In this document: piece after piece, positions 1 through 10,386 of the stretch | Position numbering within the stretch: position 1 is the stretch's first letter | Layout of the letters: the number at the start of each line of letters is the position of its first letter | NCBI GenBank assembly: GCA_017654935.2 | Contig: CM065698.1 | Coordinates: 33,490,516 to 33,554,515, forward strand | DNA length: 64,000 nucleotides | Direction of reading: 5' to 3' | Source: Phymorhynchus buccinoides | Lineage: Eukaryota > Mollusca > Gastropoda > Neogastropoda > Raphitomidae | Position numbers and translations under genes: made by a program | Notes under the pieces: model-generated | What the model was told of the DNA's origin: nothing | The model's database searches: none | Seen by the model: the letters and a program-made list of their open reading frames with translations, nothing else

Positions 1-227
1 CGCAGAAGAAGAGGAAAAAGAAGGACTTTTCTGAGCTAGTGCTGCTGAGCTGCTGTCCACATTGCTGTGCTGTTGACTAACTTCAATTAACATGCATGAT
101 GTTATGGGGGCAATAAAGGGGAGGTGCTGGCAAAATGGTCCATGAATTTTCCACGCTGGTCCTTGAATGATTTCTTAGAATCTTGATTCAAGGTGAAAAC
201 AGAACTTGGTTGCACTTCTAGAAAATG

Positions 228-384
228 TACCGTATTTTTCGGACTATAAGACTCAGACCCCTGCGCCTTATAATGTGACTGATAAAATAGTAAGAAAATA
301 TAGTAACAAAATCTGAAATTTGGGTAAAATTTGGGGGGTACACCTTATACAAAAGGTGCGCCTTGTAGTCAGAAAAATATGGTA
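228..384. mobile_element. MITE S (CCGTATTTTTCGGACTATAAG end)
   Basis: TACCGTATTTTTCGGACTAT at the left and GTAGTCAGAAAAATATGGTA at the right form imperfect TIRs with TA flanks. Elements with this end are very common in animal genomes. A degraded copy is at 57052-57280. Confidence 0.7.
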
Positions 385-387
385 GAT

Positions 388-602
388 GACGACGAAAATG
401 GTGTTTTACGTCCTCTTAGTCTGAATCAGACACATATGGGACATTTGTAAATACAAATATGGTGGGAACAATACTGGAGGCAATGCCCGGAGGCAGTACG
501 AAACCAGCAAAGTCCTGATTTTTTAAATATATTAATACAGATAGCTGTAGCGGTGACCACGCCTCGGTTAAACCTCATCGGTTATGGCACCGCCACAAAT
601 AG
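388..602 (+). repeat. Dispersed repeat E1, unpaired copy
   Basis: Landmarks are ATGGGACATTTGTAAATAC, AAATATGGTGGGAACAATAC, GGAGGCAATGCCCGGAGGCA and CACGCCTCGGTTAAACCTC. Other copies are 2161-2352 (-), 22048-22247 (+) and the palindrome-1 centre (12180-12500). Confidence 0.75.
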
Positions 603-853
603 TTATGAAAATAATATGGTAGATGACTTGTATTTGATTGTACTTCAAGTGAAGAGAGAGAGAGAAAGGGGTGGTGAGAGGGAGGGGAGAGAGAGAACAA
701 CAGAGAAAGAGTCTGACTTAGAGAGAGAGAAATAGAGAAAGAGGCATTCTTTGCAAACAACCGTTAATGTATTCGTTTGCCCAGTTTGTTTTATAGGTTT
801 TATTAGGTTAAGCAAATATGAAATAGTGAGGCTAAGAGAGAGGATATAGTGAA

Positions 854-1084
854 ATGAATAAGGGGAAGGAACTTCTCGTAAATTAACTCCCTTTTTTTTT
901 TTTTACCAAAGTTATTTATGGCACCGATTTGCCTGCAAAGTGAAAGTAGTTGCCACAACAATACAGACCCAAGTTGTGGCAACTACTTTCACTTTGCTAG
1001 GCGAATCGGTGCCATAAATAACTTTGGTAAAAGAAAAAAAAAAAAAGGGAGTTAATTTACGAGAAGTTCCTTCCCCTTATTCAT
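854..1084. mobile_element. Hairpin MITE H, full-length copy
   Basis: The first 110 bp (ATGAATAAGGGGAAGGAACT onward) are inverted at the end (AGTTCCTTCCCCTTATTCAT). The stem includes a T12/A13 tract and ATTTATGGCACCGATT. The loop is AACAATACAGACCCAAG-like, so the whole element folds into one hairpin. Confidence 0.85.
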
Positions 1085-1264
1085 GTCAGGTTTTATTAGG
1101 TTATTTGCTGAATTGTGCTATCAGCTGTCACTTTTAGTGCCATGCCAACTGACTGACGCATCTGTGTTTTTTTTAACCAGGCAAAATGTTCACTGAAACT
1201 GTGAGACTCGCTTTTCTAGTTTCTGAAAGAAACAGCGCTCATCTGTAAAAGAAAAGGATATATT

Positions 1265-1482
1265 CAAGGCTCCCAGGGATCCCCATTTGGGGGTCTATGA
1301 AGTACTAAGATTCTAAAGGACCCTCTAAAAGAATGTGCAGGGGGTCCCAGAGATGCACTAGAAAAATTATTTTTAGCATTCGCAATGCCACTGGGACCCT
1401 CTATCCCGCCTCTAGGACCCTCTATGCTGTAAGTGAAGGAGTCCCTGGGACCCCTTGTTTTGCGGGACGATTGGGAGCCCTG
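1265..1482. mobile_element. hAT-like short element R1 (CAGGGCTCCC ends)
   Basis: CAAGGCTCCCAGGGATCCCC at the left and CGATTGGGAGCCCTG at the right, with ATATT on both flanks. A partial copy at 22958-23031 is its mirror, cut by the N gap. A third copy at 10050-10261 is inserted elsewhere. Confidence 0.65.
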
Positions 1483-1804
1483 ATATTGAATACTCTTTTT
1501 CATTTTTAAATCAAAATATGTCTTCTTTTTTTTTGTCTTTAATATACCTGGTTTTTGCTTATTGATGTTTTTTGCTGCACATCTCTCTCTTTCTCTCTCT
1601 CTTTCTCTCTCTTGTTACTGCATCTCATTCATCGCTTGGCGTGTGTTGCGTTCTGTGGAATGCGGAATCTCAACGCTAATTATTCACTGGCATTGGTTCT
1701 TTCATGGACTCGCTGTTGGCAATATTGCTTGAAAGCTGTAAGAGAGGCGTTTTATGACATGTGCATTTTCATTGACCTCATAACTGACTTAATTTGGAAT
1801 TTTG

Positions 1805-2008
1805 TGTGTGTGTGTGTGTGTGTGACTTCTTTGGATTTAATTTCAATTTGACAAAACATAGATGAGACCCTTGTTTCTTTCCTGTAACGTAGCGGATGGG
1901 TTTGCTGTGTAGAGTTGTGTGTGTGTGTGTGTGTGTGCGCATGCATGTGTGTGTGTGCATGTGTGTGTGTGTGCAGGCACGCGCGTGTGTGTGTGTGTGT
2001 GTGTGTTT
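1805..2008 (+). repeat. GT microsatellite cluster
   Basis: Runs of TG separated by short unique sequence at 1803-1822, 1915-1973 and 1984-2006. The mirror near 22395-22615 differs in length and order. Confidence 0.85.
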
Positions 2009-2160
2009 TAAACATAATCGAACAATTTTAACATATTCAGGGTTAGGATTGGGGATGATGGAAAAGGAGGGGATCGAAACGTTGAAAGGGGGGTGGGGTT
2101 GTAATACGTTTTGGGGGGATTTTGTTTTCAGGGGGTCAGGCAGAAAATTAAAAAAAAACT

Positions 2161-2352
2161 TATTTGTGGCGGTACCATAGCCGATGAGGTTTAACCGAGG
2201 CGTGGTTACCGCTACACATATCTATATTGATAAAAACTCGGGACTTTACTGGTGTTGCACTGCCAGCCAGTATTGTTCCCACCATCTTTGTATTTACAAA
2301 TGTCCCATATGTGTCTTTGACCAAGAGGACGTAAAACACCATTTTTCTTCTC
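2161..2352 (-). repeat. Dispersed repeat E1, left arm
   Basis: The inverse of 388-602, with GGTTTAACCGAGGCGTGG and CAAATGTCCCATATGTGTC. The mirror at 22048-22247 has lost a few bases of the GAGGCGTGG part. Confidence 0.75.
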
Positions 2353-2860
2353 CAGGGGTGTGGGGTGTGTGAGAGAAAAGGATATTCAGCAATTAACTGA
2401 ATTACTATCGGGGCTGTTACTTGCATGTCTGTGCATTGTTATGCATGCAGAATCTGCACCATGTATGGTTTTCTTTTTTAAATGACTGCATGCCATGCAC
2501 ACTTTAACTGCTTTGTTATTTCCTTGGAAAGCAATGTCAACTTAGAAGTTCACAACGAATATGTGGTTTTCCCACATATTGTCTTGATTGTTTTATTGTG
2601 ATAAGACGTCTTGTATAATTTTCTTTTGGATTCTTTTCTTTTGTTAATTTCATAATGGAACAAGGTGGTTCTTTTTTTTACATTTTTGTTTGTTAAATTT
2701 TAGTGTTTTGTTTTCCATATTCACCATAAATTCCAATGGATGGTGTGTTTATTGTTATAATAAGCATGCCCTGATTTTTTTTTTAAATGTTTGAAATTTC
2801 CGTTCATACTGTGACAGCTATGAATGATTCTTTGCTGGTTTCTATAACCCAACTGCATCT

Positions 2861-3129
2861 AGTATGTATTTGTTATCCCTTTTAACCTGGATCCGATAAA
2901 TGAGAGTAGCGTGGCTCCACGTTTCCAGCACTGTGTGTGTGGACTTATGTGCTATAGGGTATAATAATGGAAGTGTCATGTTATGAATTGTACTACATTT
3001 TTTGTTTTCAGGTTTTGTACGTTGTTAAGATTCTTGGATTTGTGTTTTGCTATACGTGGTAGAATTTTTATGCGGTGACAGTCCTGAGATAACCATAGCT
3101 GTTGACGGGACTATAACAGACTAACTAAC
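2861..3129 (+). mobile_element. SINE-like element A with (CTAA)n tail and 16-bp target duplication
   Basis: A perfect 16-bp direct repeat, TAACCCAACTGCATCT, flanks it (2845-2860 and 3130-3145). The body ends GGGACTATAACAG and a (CTAA)n tail, so it was inserted by target-primed reverse transcription. Related copies are 21263-21533 (mirror) and an independent one at about 62684-62960. No clear tRNA boxes were found, so the head may derive from another RNA. Confidence 0.8.
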
Positions 3130-4703
3130 TAACCCAACTGCATCTTTGCCTTAGGCCTTGTATTATTACGGATCAGGGTGTGTGAAGGAATACAAATATT
3201 CTTTCACAACATTATTTTGACAAGTTTGTTGTTAATGTTTGTCAGTTGTCATTTATAAATTGGAGTTTGCACAAGAGATCTTCTCTTTTGTTGTTGTTAC
3301 ATAAAAGTAACTATAATTTTTGTTTGGTTGATGGTTTTTAAAACATTATTTTAGCATCGGATGTGTGTCTGTGTCTTTGTCTCTGTGTGTGTGTGTCAAG
3401 TCAAGTCAAGTCAAGTCAAAATGATCTTTATTGACGATAAAAGAGTAAGCTTGTGTGTGTAGGGGTGGGTGGGTAGGTATACATTTTGTATTTTTATAAT
3501 ATTGTCTTTCTGAATGTTAACATTGTTTCTTTGATATAATCACTCAATTTTCAGCCCATCTGTCTCTCCTTTAAATTAACTATTTATAATTTTATTTTTG
3601 TATGCTGTTCCTTCACTTTAAATGTTTTGTTCAAATATTCGTTGCCTGTTATGATCCTTTCGATTTTTATTATTTTTTAAATTAGGAAATGAGCCGTTGA
3701 CAGTTCTTTTCGTTTCAGTGTTGTTTCAGCCATTTTTGTTTGTTGTGTTTTTTGGCTGTTCTGTCTCATGCTTAAATACATTCATTTGGCATTGTGCTCT
3801 CCTGTTTGACTTGCTCTTTGAAATTGAATGGATCATCTAATGCTACTTGATGTACTGCAAACAATTTACAGTATAATGCTTGGTTATAATAAAGCTTCTT
3901 ATGCCAGTTATACATGGCTAACAGTTCATTATGATAACAGCTTTCTTAGCTACTACTTTAACTGCTGCTTAACCCTCTTGCATTTATTCCGCCCAAAACC
4001 GCCCAGCCGGAAGTTGCCTCTGTGTATTCTTCTTCTTCTGTGGTGGTGGCCAGCTTCTTTTTATAGAAGTAAATGCACACACTTTAGGGGGTGACCAAAG
4101 AAAAAGAAGCAGAAGAGAGAAAAAAGAAAGAAAAGCAAAGAGAAAAATCAGCTACCACACATTGTCTACTTGAATTTACTTGGGTCCAGTAGAAAAATAT
4201 AAGATGCAGCAAACAAAATTTTTAAAATCCTATTTCTGGACTGGGATGGGGATATTTACAGGGAGCTGCTGGCAGCTACTAATTTTCACGTTCGCCCCCA
4301 GGAAGCTGGGAACTAGCCGACCCTAGACACTCCATAAGGCAGTGCCCAGGCCCCAACCAAAAGGACAGACAAATCCCTAACTACTGGGGTAAAAAAAAAA
4401 GACAATTGGGGATGGGGATGAAGGGACTGAGGTGGGGGGGGCGTTTGTTCGTATTCAAGCCGCCCCAAACCGCGCATAGCTTGCCCCCCACTCAGAGAAC
4501 CCCTATGATGGCATTTTCATCAGGCACTAAGTTCTGGCTTGTTATACACACACTACGAAGAAGCTTCTCACTTGCAATGATGCGATAGTAACTGTATGGC
4601 GCTCTGTGTGCTTCAAAAGACAGATTTTCCCGAAAATGTGTGAAAGAATCTGAACACTAGAAGAAGTATTTTCTGTAACAAATGCAAGAGGGTTATGTTC
4701 TAA

Positions 4704-4888
4704 TACAGTGGAACCTCTCCATTAAGACCTTGAAAAATCAGCCCCCCAAAGGTCTTCATAGGGAGGGGTCTTAATAGGGAGGTGGATACTCAGTAGTCCA
4801 GATATGAAGGGGAAAAAATCAAAAATGTTTTGGTCACATCTTAGAGGGAGTCTTATAGGGAAGGTCTTAGTGGGGAGGTTCCACTGTA
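4704..4888. mobile_element. pogo-like MITE T (TA-CAGTGGAACCTC)
   Basis: TACAGTGGAACCTC at the left and GAGGTTCCACTGTA at the right share a TA target duplication, with TIRs like those of pogo/Tigger elements. The interior is made of variants of GGTCTTA-TAGGGAGG. At 185 bp it is non-autonomous. The mirror is 19504-19690. Confidence 0.75.
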
Positions 4889-5389
4889 CCCCAATCACTA
4901 ACACTGTTGCTGTGTTGTTTCGAGTCTCCTTTGTTCTTTAGGAACTGAAATACTTGGCCTGCTCAAAAGAATAACACGAGCACAAACAAACCTAAGAAAA
5001 GGCAAAAAAAGAAACAAAGCTTTGAGAATTCAAAAGACGAATGATGCAGTTCGAATCAACAGCAGCAGCAATAATCCTTGTGTACCAATACTTCTGTATT
5101 CATTATTATGTGTATATATAAGAAGTTAGGTGATTTTAACTTTGTCTTGAATTTATTTAATCATGTAAGTAATGTAGTAGACTAAGCGACCAAAAGTTAA
5201 GGCCCAGAAAGACAATCATCTCCGAAAACTCACGAACTCAATAAAACGCACCCAGCTCATAACAAAACTGAATTTATTCTTTTAACATTAAGTTCATTCT
5301 AAAAAATCATTAATCAGAATGAGTTCAGTCAACAAAATGCCCCTTTCAACAACTTCCCCCTCCTCTTGAAAAGTCACACTCAGAATCAA

Positions 5390-5572
5390 TGCACTTTGGA
5401 ACAATCAGTACACATTACTTTTTTTTGCCTTCCTCTCATGCTGACACATCACCACACAAAATTTGAAGCGATTCGGTTAAGTGGTTCGGGAGATATCCTT
5501 GGGGACAGACAGAAAACCCACACACAAAAACCCACATTACTGACTGTTCCAAAGTGCATTGATTCACAGTCA
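5390..5572. repeat. Inverted repeat with AATCAATGCACTTTGGAACA arms
   Basis: AATCAATGCACTTTGGAACA (from 5394) pairs with TGTTCCAAAGTGCATTGATT ending near 5566. The loop includes GAAGCGATTCGGTTAAGTGG, a motif that also occurs degraded at 53747-53790. It is probably a MITE; the mirror is 18833-19012. Confidence 0.65.
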
Positions 5573-5906
5573 CAGAAATTTTGCCACGTACATCACGACA
5601 TAATCAAAAGTGTTAATTTTGACCCTGATGCGAAACTTTGTGATGTTTGTCCCTGGAATAAGTCTTGGTCCCTGTTTTTTTAAGCAGTTTGTCCCTGGAA
5701 ACTGTAACATGGGGTAGGCAGCCTTGACTTTGTCCTATTTGATTTCTGCAAGACTCGGGACATTTTGTCCTATGGATTTTCTTGTTTGAGGACTGATTTT
5801 GTCCTGTCATTTTTCCGTCCTCGGTGTGTCACTGCGTTATCCCGTTGTGAGGAATATGGTTCCTGTGCAAAAATATGAAATAGGCTAAGAGAGAGGATAT
5901 AGTGAA

Positions 5907-5999
5907 ATGAATAAGGGGAAGGAACTTCTAGTAAACTAACTCCCCATAAATAACTGGTAAAAGGGAGTTAATTATGAGAAGTTCCTTCCCCTTATTCAT
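5907..5999. mobile_element. Hairpin MITE H, 93-bp deletion derivative
   Basis: The same ends flank a much shorter middle (CCATAAATAACTGGTAAAAG). The left flank (GGCTAAGAGAGAGGATATAG) is also shared with the copy at 854, so the repeat unit extends beyond the hairpin. The mirror is 18396-18486. Confidence 0.8.
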
Positions 6000-6897
6000 T
6001 TCATGGTTCCTGTGCATTCGCCTCCTGTGTAGTGCATGTGCACGTCTGTTGTTTCTGACTATGACAGCCAGATGCGGTGATCTTCTGCTTTTCTGGTGGG
6101 CTGGGCAAAATTTGCTTTTAGAGTGGAGAAGCCTTGCCCAGGGTACATCCCCCACTCTCTGGGCCAAAGGGATTTGAGGGACAGATTGCATTGGGAGAAG
6201 GTCCCCAAAGATTGGCAGGTCCTTTTGGCTATTGAGCTAGAGCCAGTGCAAATGCCCCCTAGTTTGAGAATCATGGTCTTCCACAATAGAATGTGTGCAT
6301 TTGTTTTCTGTGTTTGAAAAAAACCCCATTTATGTTGAAATATCATTATTGTGTTTTGTTTTGTCTTGTCAATGAAATAATGTTACTTTTGCACTCGTGT
6401 ATTTGTTTGTGTGGTGTTTTTGCTTCTACAATAGACTAAAAGCTGTACCATGATATTCCAATACTGTAATATTATCCATGGGATATGTGTCCAATCTAAT
6501 GCAGTCTGTTATGTCTAGTACTAAATCTCTATCCTTGAATAAGTATAAAGTTAAAGCGCCTAAGACACTAGCTCAGAAACCACCCGGAAGTCTATCTGCC
6601 TTATAAGGTATACCCCTATTTGCCTTTAGAGGGATTCCAGAATAACTGCAGCACACACACCCAGGCGCACAATTGCCAAGACACTGCTATGACAAGATGC
6701 CAGAGTTAGGCCTAACATTCCTTCTGTCTCTATCATTACTGTAGTCATGAAAGTCCACCACATATTCTAAGCACTGCAATATCTACAATAAACGAATGAA
6801 ACATTAAGAAGGGTTTATGTGATTATGTGAAAGCATGTTATAGCTACACTACATAACAGTCTCCATACTAATAATCGTACTCTGCGACTTTACGCAG

Positions 6898-7085
6898 GGA
6901 TACCGCTCCATCACAATCCCGGAGTTTGAGCCACGCCTGCACCTGGCGGTGACCGGGCGCGCCTTCACTGTGATCACCAACCACTTCCCCGAGCTGCTGC
7001 CCAAAGTGTGTGTGCAGGGGACAGTGTTTGCCCGAATGGCTCCCGATCAGAAGTGCGCCCTCATCGAGCACCTCCAGGAGTATGA
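6898..7085 (+). CDS. P5B-type ATPase (ATP13A family), exon a, P-domain part
   Basis: This exon encodes part of the cytoplasmic phosphorylation domain of a P5B cation-transporting ATPase, the family of ATP13A2 and ATP13A3, which are polyamine transporters of late endosomes and lysosomes. Frame 1 starts [18 protein letters not shown] and then gives TGRAF and [10 protein letters not shown], followed by LIEHLQEY. The TGxxF and VFARM(S/A)PxQK blocks are diagnostic of the family. The acceptor TACGCAG precedes base 6898 and the donor GTGAGT starts at 7086. The exon ends with two bases of a codon, which the next exon completes as Asp. The mirror copy at 17315-17502 is identical. Upstream exons were not found in the preceding 6.9 kb. 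Family assignment is firm; the paralogue is not resolved. Confidence 0.9.
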
Positions 7086-7179
7086 GTGAGTAGTGAGAGA
7101 GAGAGAGAGAGAGAGAGAGTGAAAGAGAGGAGGGGAGAGAGAGAGAATGAGAGAGTATGTGTGTGTGTGTGTGTGTGCT

Positions 7180-8078
7180 GGGGACAGTGTTTGCCCGAAG
7201 GGCCCCCGATCGGAAGTGTGCCCTCATTGAGCACCTCCAGGAGTATGAGTGAGTAGTGAGAGAGAGAGAGAGAGAGAGGAGGGGGAGAGAGAGAATGAGA
7301 GAGTGTGTGTGTGTGTTGGGGACAGTGTTTGCCCGAAGGGCCCCCGATCGGAAGTGTGCCCTCATCGAGCACCTCCAGGAGTATGAGTGAGTAGTGAGAG
7401 AGAGAGAGAGAGAGAGGGAGGGAGGAGAGAGAGAGAGAGAAGAGAGGAGAGAGAGAGAGAAATGTCAAGTCAAAGTCAAAGTCAAAAATACTTTATTATT
7501 ATCACATTAAGTGAAATTACAGTGTGGTCTCATACAAGCACAATACAAGCAAGGAAGCACATTTGCATGCATTCAAAATGGAAACAAAACTAACGCAAAA
7601 AATGGTGGTGTGTGTGTGTGTGTGTTGGGCACAATGTTTTCCCCAAAAGAACGCACAATTTCGAACATTTGCTGGAGTATGAGTGAGTGGAGAGAGAGAG
7701 GGGTTGGGCGGGGGCATAGATGGTGTGTGTGTGCATACGCGTGCATGTGTGGGTGTGTGTGTGTGTGTGTGTGTTGGTGTCTGTGTCTGTGTTTGCTGTC
7801 CAGAAGTGTTTACTGATTGAACATCTGCAGAAGTATGTGTGAGTAGAGAGAGAGAGAGTTTGTGTATGCATGTTTGTGTGAGATAGACAGTGTGTGTGTG
7901 AGAGAGAGACAGACAGACAGACAGAGAGAGAGAGTGTGTATTTGTGTGTTTTGTGTGTGTGTGTGTGTGTGTTGTGTGTGTGTGTGTGTGTGAAGCGTGA
8001 AGCGTGTGATTGTATGAATACTGCTCAATCATAAGTCTACCTTCATAAACCATCTTCTATGCGAATGAGTGAGTAGAA
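7180..8078 (+). repeat. Tandem copies of the ATPase exon-a 3' edge and its splice donor
   Basis: The last 69 nt of exon a (7017-7085) plus its donor recur downstream, separated by GA and GT microsatellites. Copy 2 (about 7180-7248) and copy 3 (about 7317-7386) keep the frame and GTGAGT donor and share Met-to-Arg and Gln-to-Arg changes in the [10 protein letters not shown] motif. Copies 4 (7626-7690), 5 (about 7795-7846) and 6 (about 8041-8078) are progressively decayed, yet retain a TATGAGTGAGTG-like or TATGTGTGAGTA-like end. A retroposon tail sits between copies 3 and 4. The spacing of the fresh copies is about 138-163 bp. These are probably non-coding decoys inside the intron. Confidence 0.85.
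7463..7600 (-). mobile_element. Retroposon 3' end with (AAGTC)n repeat
   Basis: ATGTCAAGTCAAAGTCAAAG is followed by ATACTTTATTATTATCACAT and TAAGTGAAATTACAGTGTGG, a common invertebrate non-LTR tail shape read in reverse. It is inserted between exon-edge copies 3 and 4. The mirror is at about 16810-16945, and a short relative (TCAAGTCAAGTCAAGTC, ATCTTTATTGACG) lies at 3398-3440 and 20950-21000. Confidence 0.5.
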
Positions 8079-8292
8079 AGAAGGACAGGAGAAATAGATG
8101 GGAGAAAAGGGGAGGGAGAGAAAGAGGGGACAAGGAGAGCGATTGTGAGACTGCATACATACTTGTAATAGACACAAACGTTTCTCAAAAGAATGACTTT
8201 ATTCTTGAAATGTATGTGCATGTTTTTGCTTGAATGCGTTTTGGCTTGTTTGTGTGTTTCTTTGTTTGTTGTTGTTTTCTGTGAAAGTACCT

Positions 8293-8519
8293 TTAACCCC
8301 TTGACTGCCACCAACGTATCACGTACTGACCTGATGACATCACTGATGATGTCATCAGATGAAGAGGAATAACTCTGATATGCTGGCTTTTGCTCTAACA
8401 CAGTCAAGAGAGTTATATCCCCAGACCATTTTGCCAGATTGGCTCTATCAGTTGTCTTTTTCATGGCATGATTTGTACAATTATTTTTTTAAAATTTTCT
8501 CTGGCAGTCAAGGGGTTAA
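8293..8519. mobile_element. piggyBac-like MITE P1
   Basis: TTAA is followed by CCCCTTGACTGCCA at the left end, and TGGCAGTCAAGGGG precedes TTAA at the right end. A TTAA target and CCC-starting terminal inverted repeats are the hallmark of piggyBac elements. At 227 bp it cannot encode a transposase. It is an uninterrupted member and gives the reference for nested copies elsewhere. Confidence 0.82.
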
Positions 8520-8521
8520 AA

Positions 8522-9003
8522 CAGGGTTCGTAGGGGCCTTACCAGTTCTTATAAGTCTTGACCAATTGAAATCTCCAAGTAAGGCCTTACAAGTGCTTAC
8601 ATTCACTTCAAGGTCCTTACAAGTCCTGACAGCTGCCAAAAACTGCCCTGAGCAGCAAGACCATACTCAAAAATAGATCGCAGAAGCAGCACTTTTAGTT
8701 TTACACTTATGAAACATCGCTCAGCACCTACTCCACCTTACCCCCCTCCCCCCAGACGAACGATACACCGCGAGTTGTTAAGAGAAATTGGACTGAAATC
8801 TCGTTCTTTATACTGGTGTCATTTTGCGAGAAAACACGTATATCTGTGTCAGCCATAGTTTTTCTATCTGCTTAGGCATTGTTCACAAATGCTGGGAAAG
8901 TGTTCCTTTCAAGATCGTTGGCTAAAAGATGCAGATTATCCTTAGGCCTACAGGTCCTTGCAAGGTCCTTACTTGAGGATAGCTGAAAGCCCTGGGAACC
9001 CTG
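8522..9003. mobile_element. hAT-like short element (CAGGGTTC ends)
   Basis: The ends CAGGGTTCG and GGGAACCCTG are inverted, and TTAAAA flanks both sides (8516-8521, 9004-9009). It abuts the right TTAA of MITE P1, so it landed at the edge of that element. It contains repeated TCCTTACAAG and CCTTACAAGTGC motifs. The mirror is 15416-15899. Confidence 0.65.
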
Positions 9004-9119
9004 TTAAAAGCAATAACAAAGAAACAAAATGAACTGTTGCAACTTGTGTTCTTGTCAAGATTCTTAAAGAATGGCATGGGATCAAAGTTGTTTTTTTCTG
9101 TGCTTTTTTTTCTTTTCAG

Positions 9120-9162
9120 TTACATTGTGGGTATGTGTGGTGATGGAGCCAACGATTGCGAG
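9120..9162 (+). CDS. P5B-type ATPase, exon b, Mg-binding GDGxND hinge
   Basis: This 43-nt exon follows a TTTTCAG acceptor and ends at GAG before the donor GTAATT. Its first base completes the split Asp codon of exon a; the remaining 14 codons read [14 protein letters not shown]. The GDGxND motif binds Mg2+ in all P-type ATPases and [10 protein letters not shown] is typical of P5B members. The usual family sequence continues with Gly-Ala-Leu-Lys, whereas the spliced frame here gives Glu-Ala-Leu-Lys, a one-base GGG to GAG type change present in both arms. The intron after it is phase 0. Confidence 0.92.
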
Positions 9163-9540
9163 GTAATTGTTTTTGATTTCTGCCTCAGTTCAGCTTCTTT
9201 GTATTGATTTTGTTAGTAGACAAAAAAATATACATAAAACTATGAATTTTGCGTGTGATGGGTTGTGATTGGTTGTTGGTTGTCTTACCCTGGCTTAAAG
9301 ACTCCAGGGATCATCTTGACAGCCGAAGCACTTGAACACTATGGTACAAATGCACCAGCTAGGGATGAGAACATTACGTGTGTGACCGTTTTTGATTACC
9401 CCGCCACGTGGGCAGCCACATTCCGACTTCGGAGGATGATGGGTTCTGATCATGTCCGTGTGTATTTCCAGCATGGGTTTTTAGAAAATAATAAGTCTTG
9501 TTCCTTGTACATGTATTTGTGTGTTGTGTGGTTTTGCACA

Positions 9541-9719
9541 GCTGAGAGAGAGAGAGAGAGAGAGTTTTCGAGTGATCTGAGTGAGTGAGTGAGTGAGTGA
9601 GTGAGATGAGAGAGAGGAGAGAGAGAGAGAGAGAGAGAGAGTTGGAGTGAGTGAGTGAGTGAGTGAGTGAATGAGTGAGTGAGAAAGATCTTGAGTGAGT
9701 GAGTGATGTGTGAGTGAGT

Positions 9720-9768
<49 letters not shown>

Positions 9769-9780
9769 GAGAGAGAGTGA
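9541..9780 (+). repeat. GAGA and GAGT microsatellite
   Basis: Alternating (GA)n and (GAGT)n blocks lie in the intron between ATPase exons b and c. The mirror (14588-14677) is instead (TC)n plus (AC)n, so the two arms diverged strongly here. Confidence 0.85.
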
Positions 9781-9879
9781 ATGTTAGCATCATTGTTTTC
9801 TTAAAGTGAAACTGAAAGGTTTTCTTTGGTGTTTTGCTATAATGTGAAATGTGCTTATATAATGATAACAATCTGTTAA

Positions 9880-9955
9880 TAATAATAATAATAATAAATA
9901 AATCTTCTATAGCGCTATTCTCCTGACACAGTAGGACTCAACGCGCTTTACATGG
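9880..9955 (-). mobile_element. L2-like LINE 3' tail with ATT repeat
   Basis: An (AAT)n run is followed by ATAGCGCTATTCTCC and CGCGCTTTACATG, the inverse of the usual GCGCTATATAAAT-type LINE 3' ends. The mirror is at about 14390-14475. Between ACGCGCTTTACATG and the SINE-size flank lies the TIR element at 10050-10261. Confidence 0.5.
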
Positions 9956-10049
9956 GGGGGTGGGGGGGGAAGTAAGTTTACCCCATGCACACAAAAGATA
10001 TTAAAGAAAAATTATTTAGAAGAAAAAAATCACTTGATCGCACTCACAC

Positions 10050-10261
10050 CGGGCTCGCCCAATCATACCGCAAAACAAGGGGTCCCAGGGACTTCCTTCA
10101 CTTACAATAGAGTATTCTAGAGGCGGGATAGAGGGTCCCCAGTGGCATATGCGAATGCTAAAATATTTTTCTAGTGCATCCCTGGGAGCTCATTCTTTTG
10201 GAGGGTCCTTCAGAATTTTAATACTTTATAGACCCCCAAATGGGGGTCACTGGGAGCCCTG
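10050..10261. mobile_element. hAT-like short element R1, left arm only, with empty site in right arm
   Basis: CGGGCTCGCCCAATCATACC at the left and CACTGGGAGCCCTG at the right. CTCACAC is duplicated on both sides (10043-10049 and 10262-10268), near the 8 bp usual for hAT. At the equivalent place in the right arm (14268-14274) GTGTGAG occurs once with no element, a perfect pre-insertion site. Confidence 0.82.
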
Positions 10262-10386
10262 CTCACACAACTCAACATTTAAAATACCTACATACAACAC
10301 AAATTATTTTTAAGGTAAAGTATCAGTACTGTAAGTAATGTGCACCAAAGATGTGATAAGCGCACATTTCCGTGGCTTTTCCACAG

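Larger units (their letters stand above)
2353..6897. other. Non-coding, left arm 5' of ATPase exon a
   Basis: Apart from the elements listed, this is AT-rich unique-looking sequence without a convincing exon. Upstream ATPase exons, expected to encode the N and A domains, were searched for by eye and not seen. It has the composition of a long intron. Confidence 0.6.

Noticed and set aside
6868..8053. Thr-His and Ser-Leu rich frames on the minus strand
   Set aside because: They are translations of GT and GA microsatellites opposite the real ATPase exon and its tandem copies.
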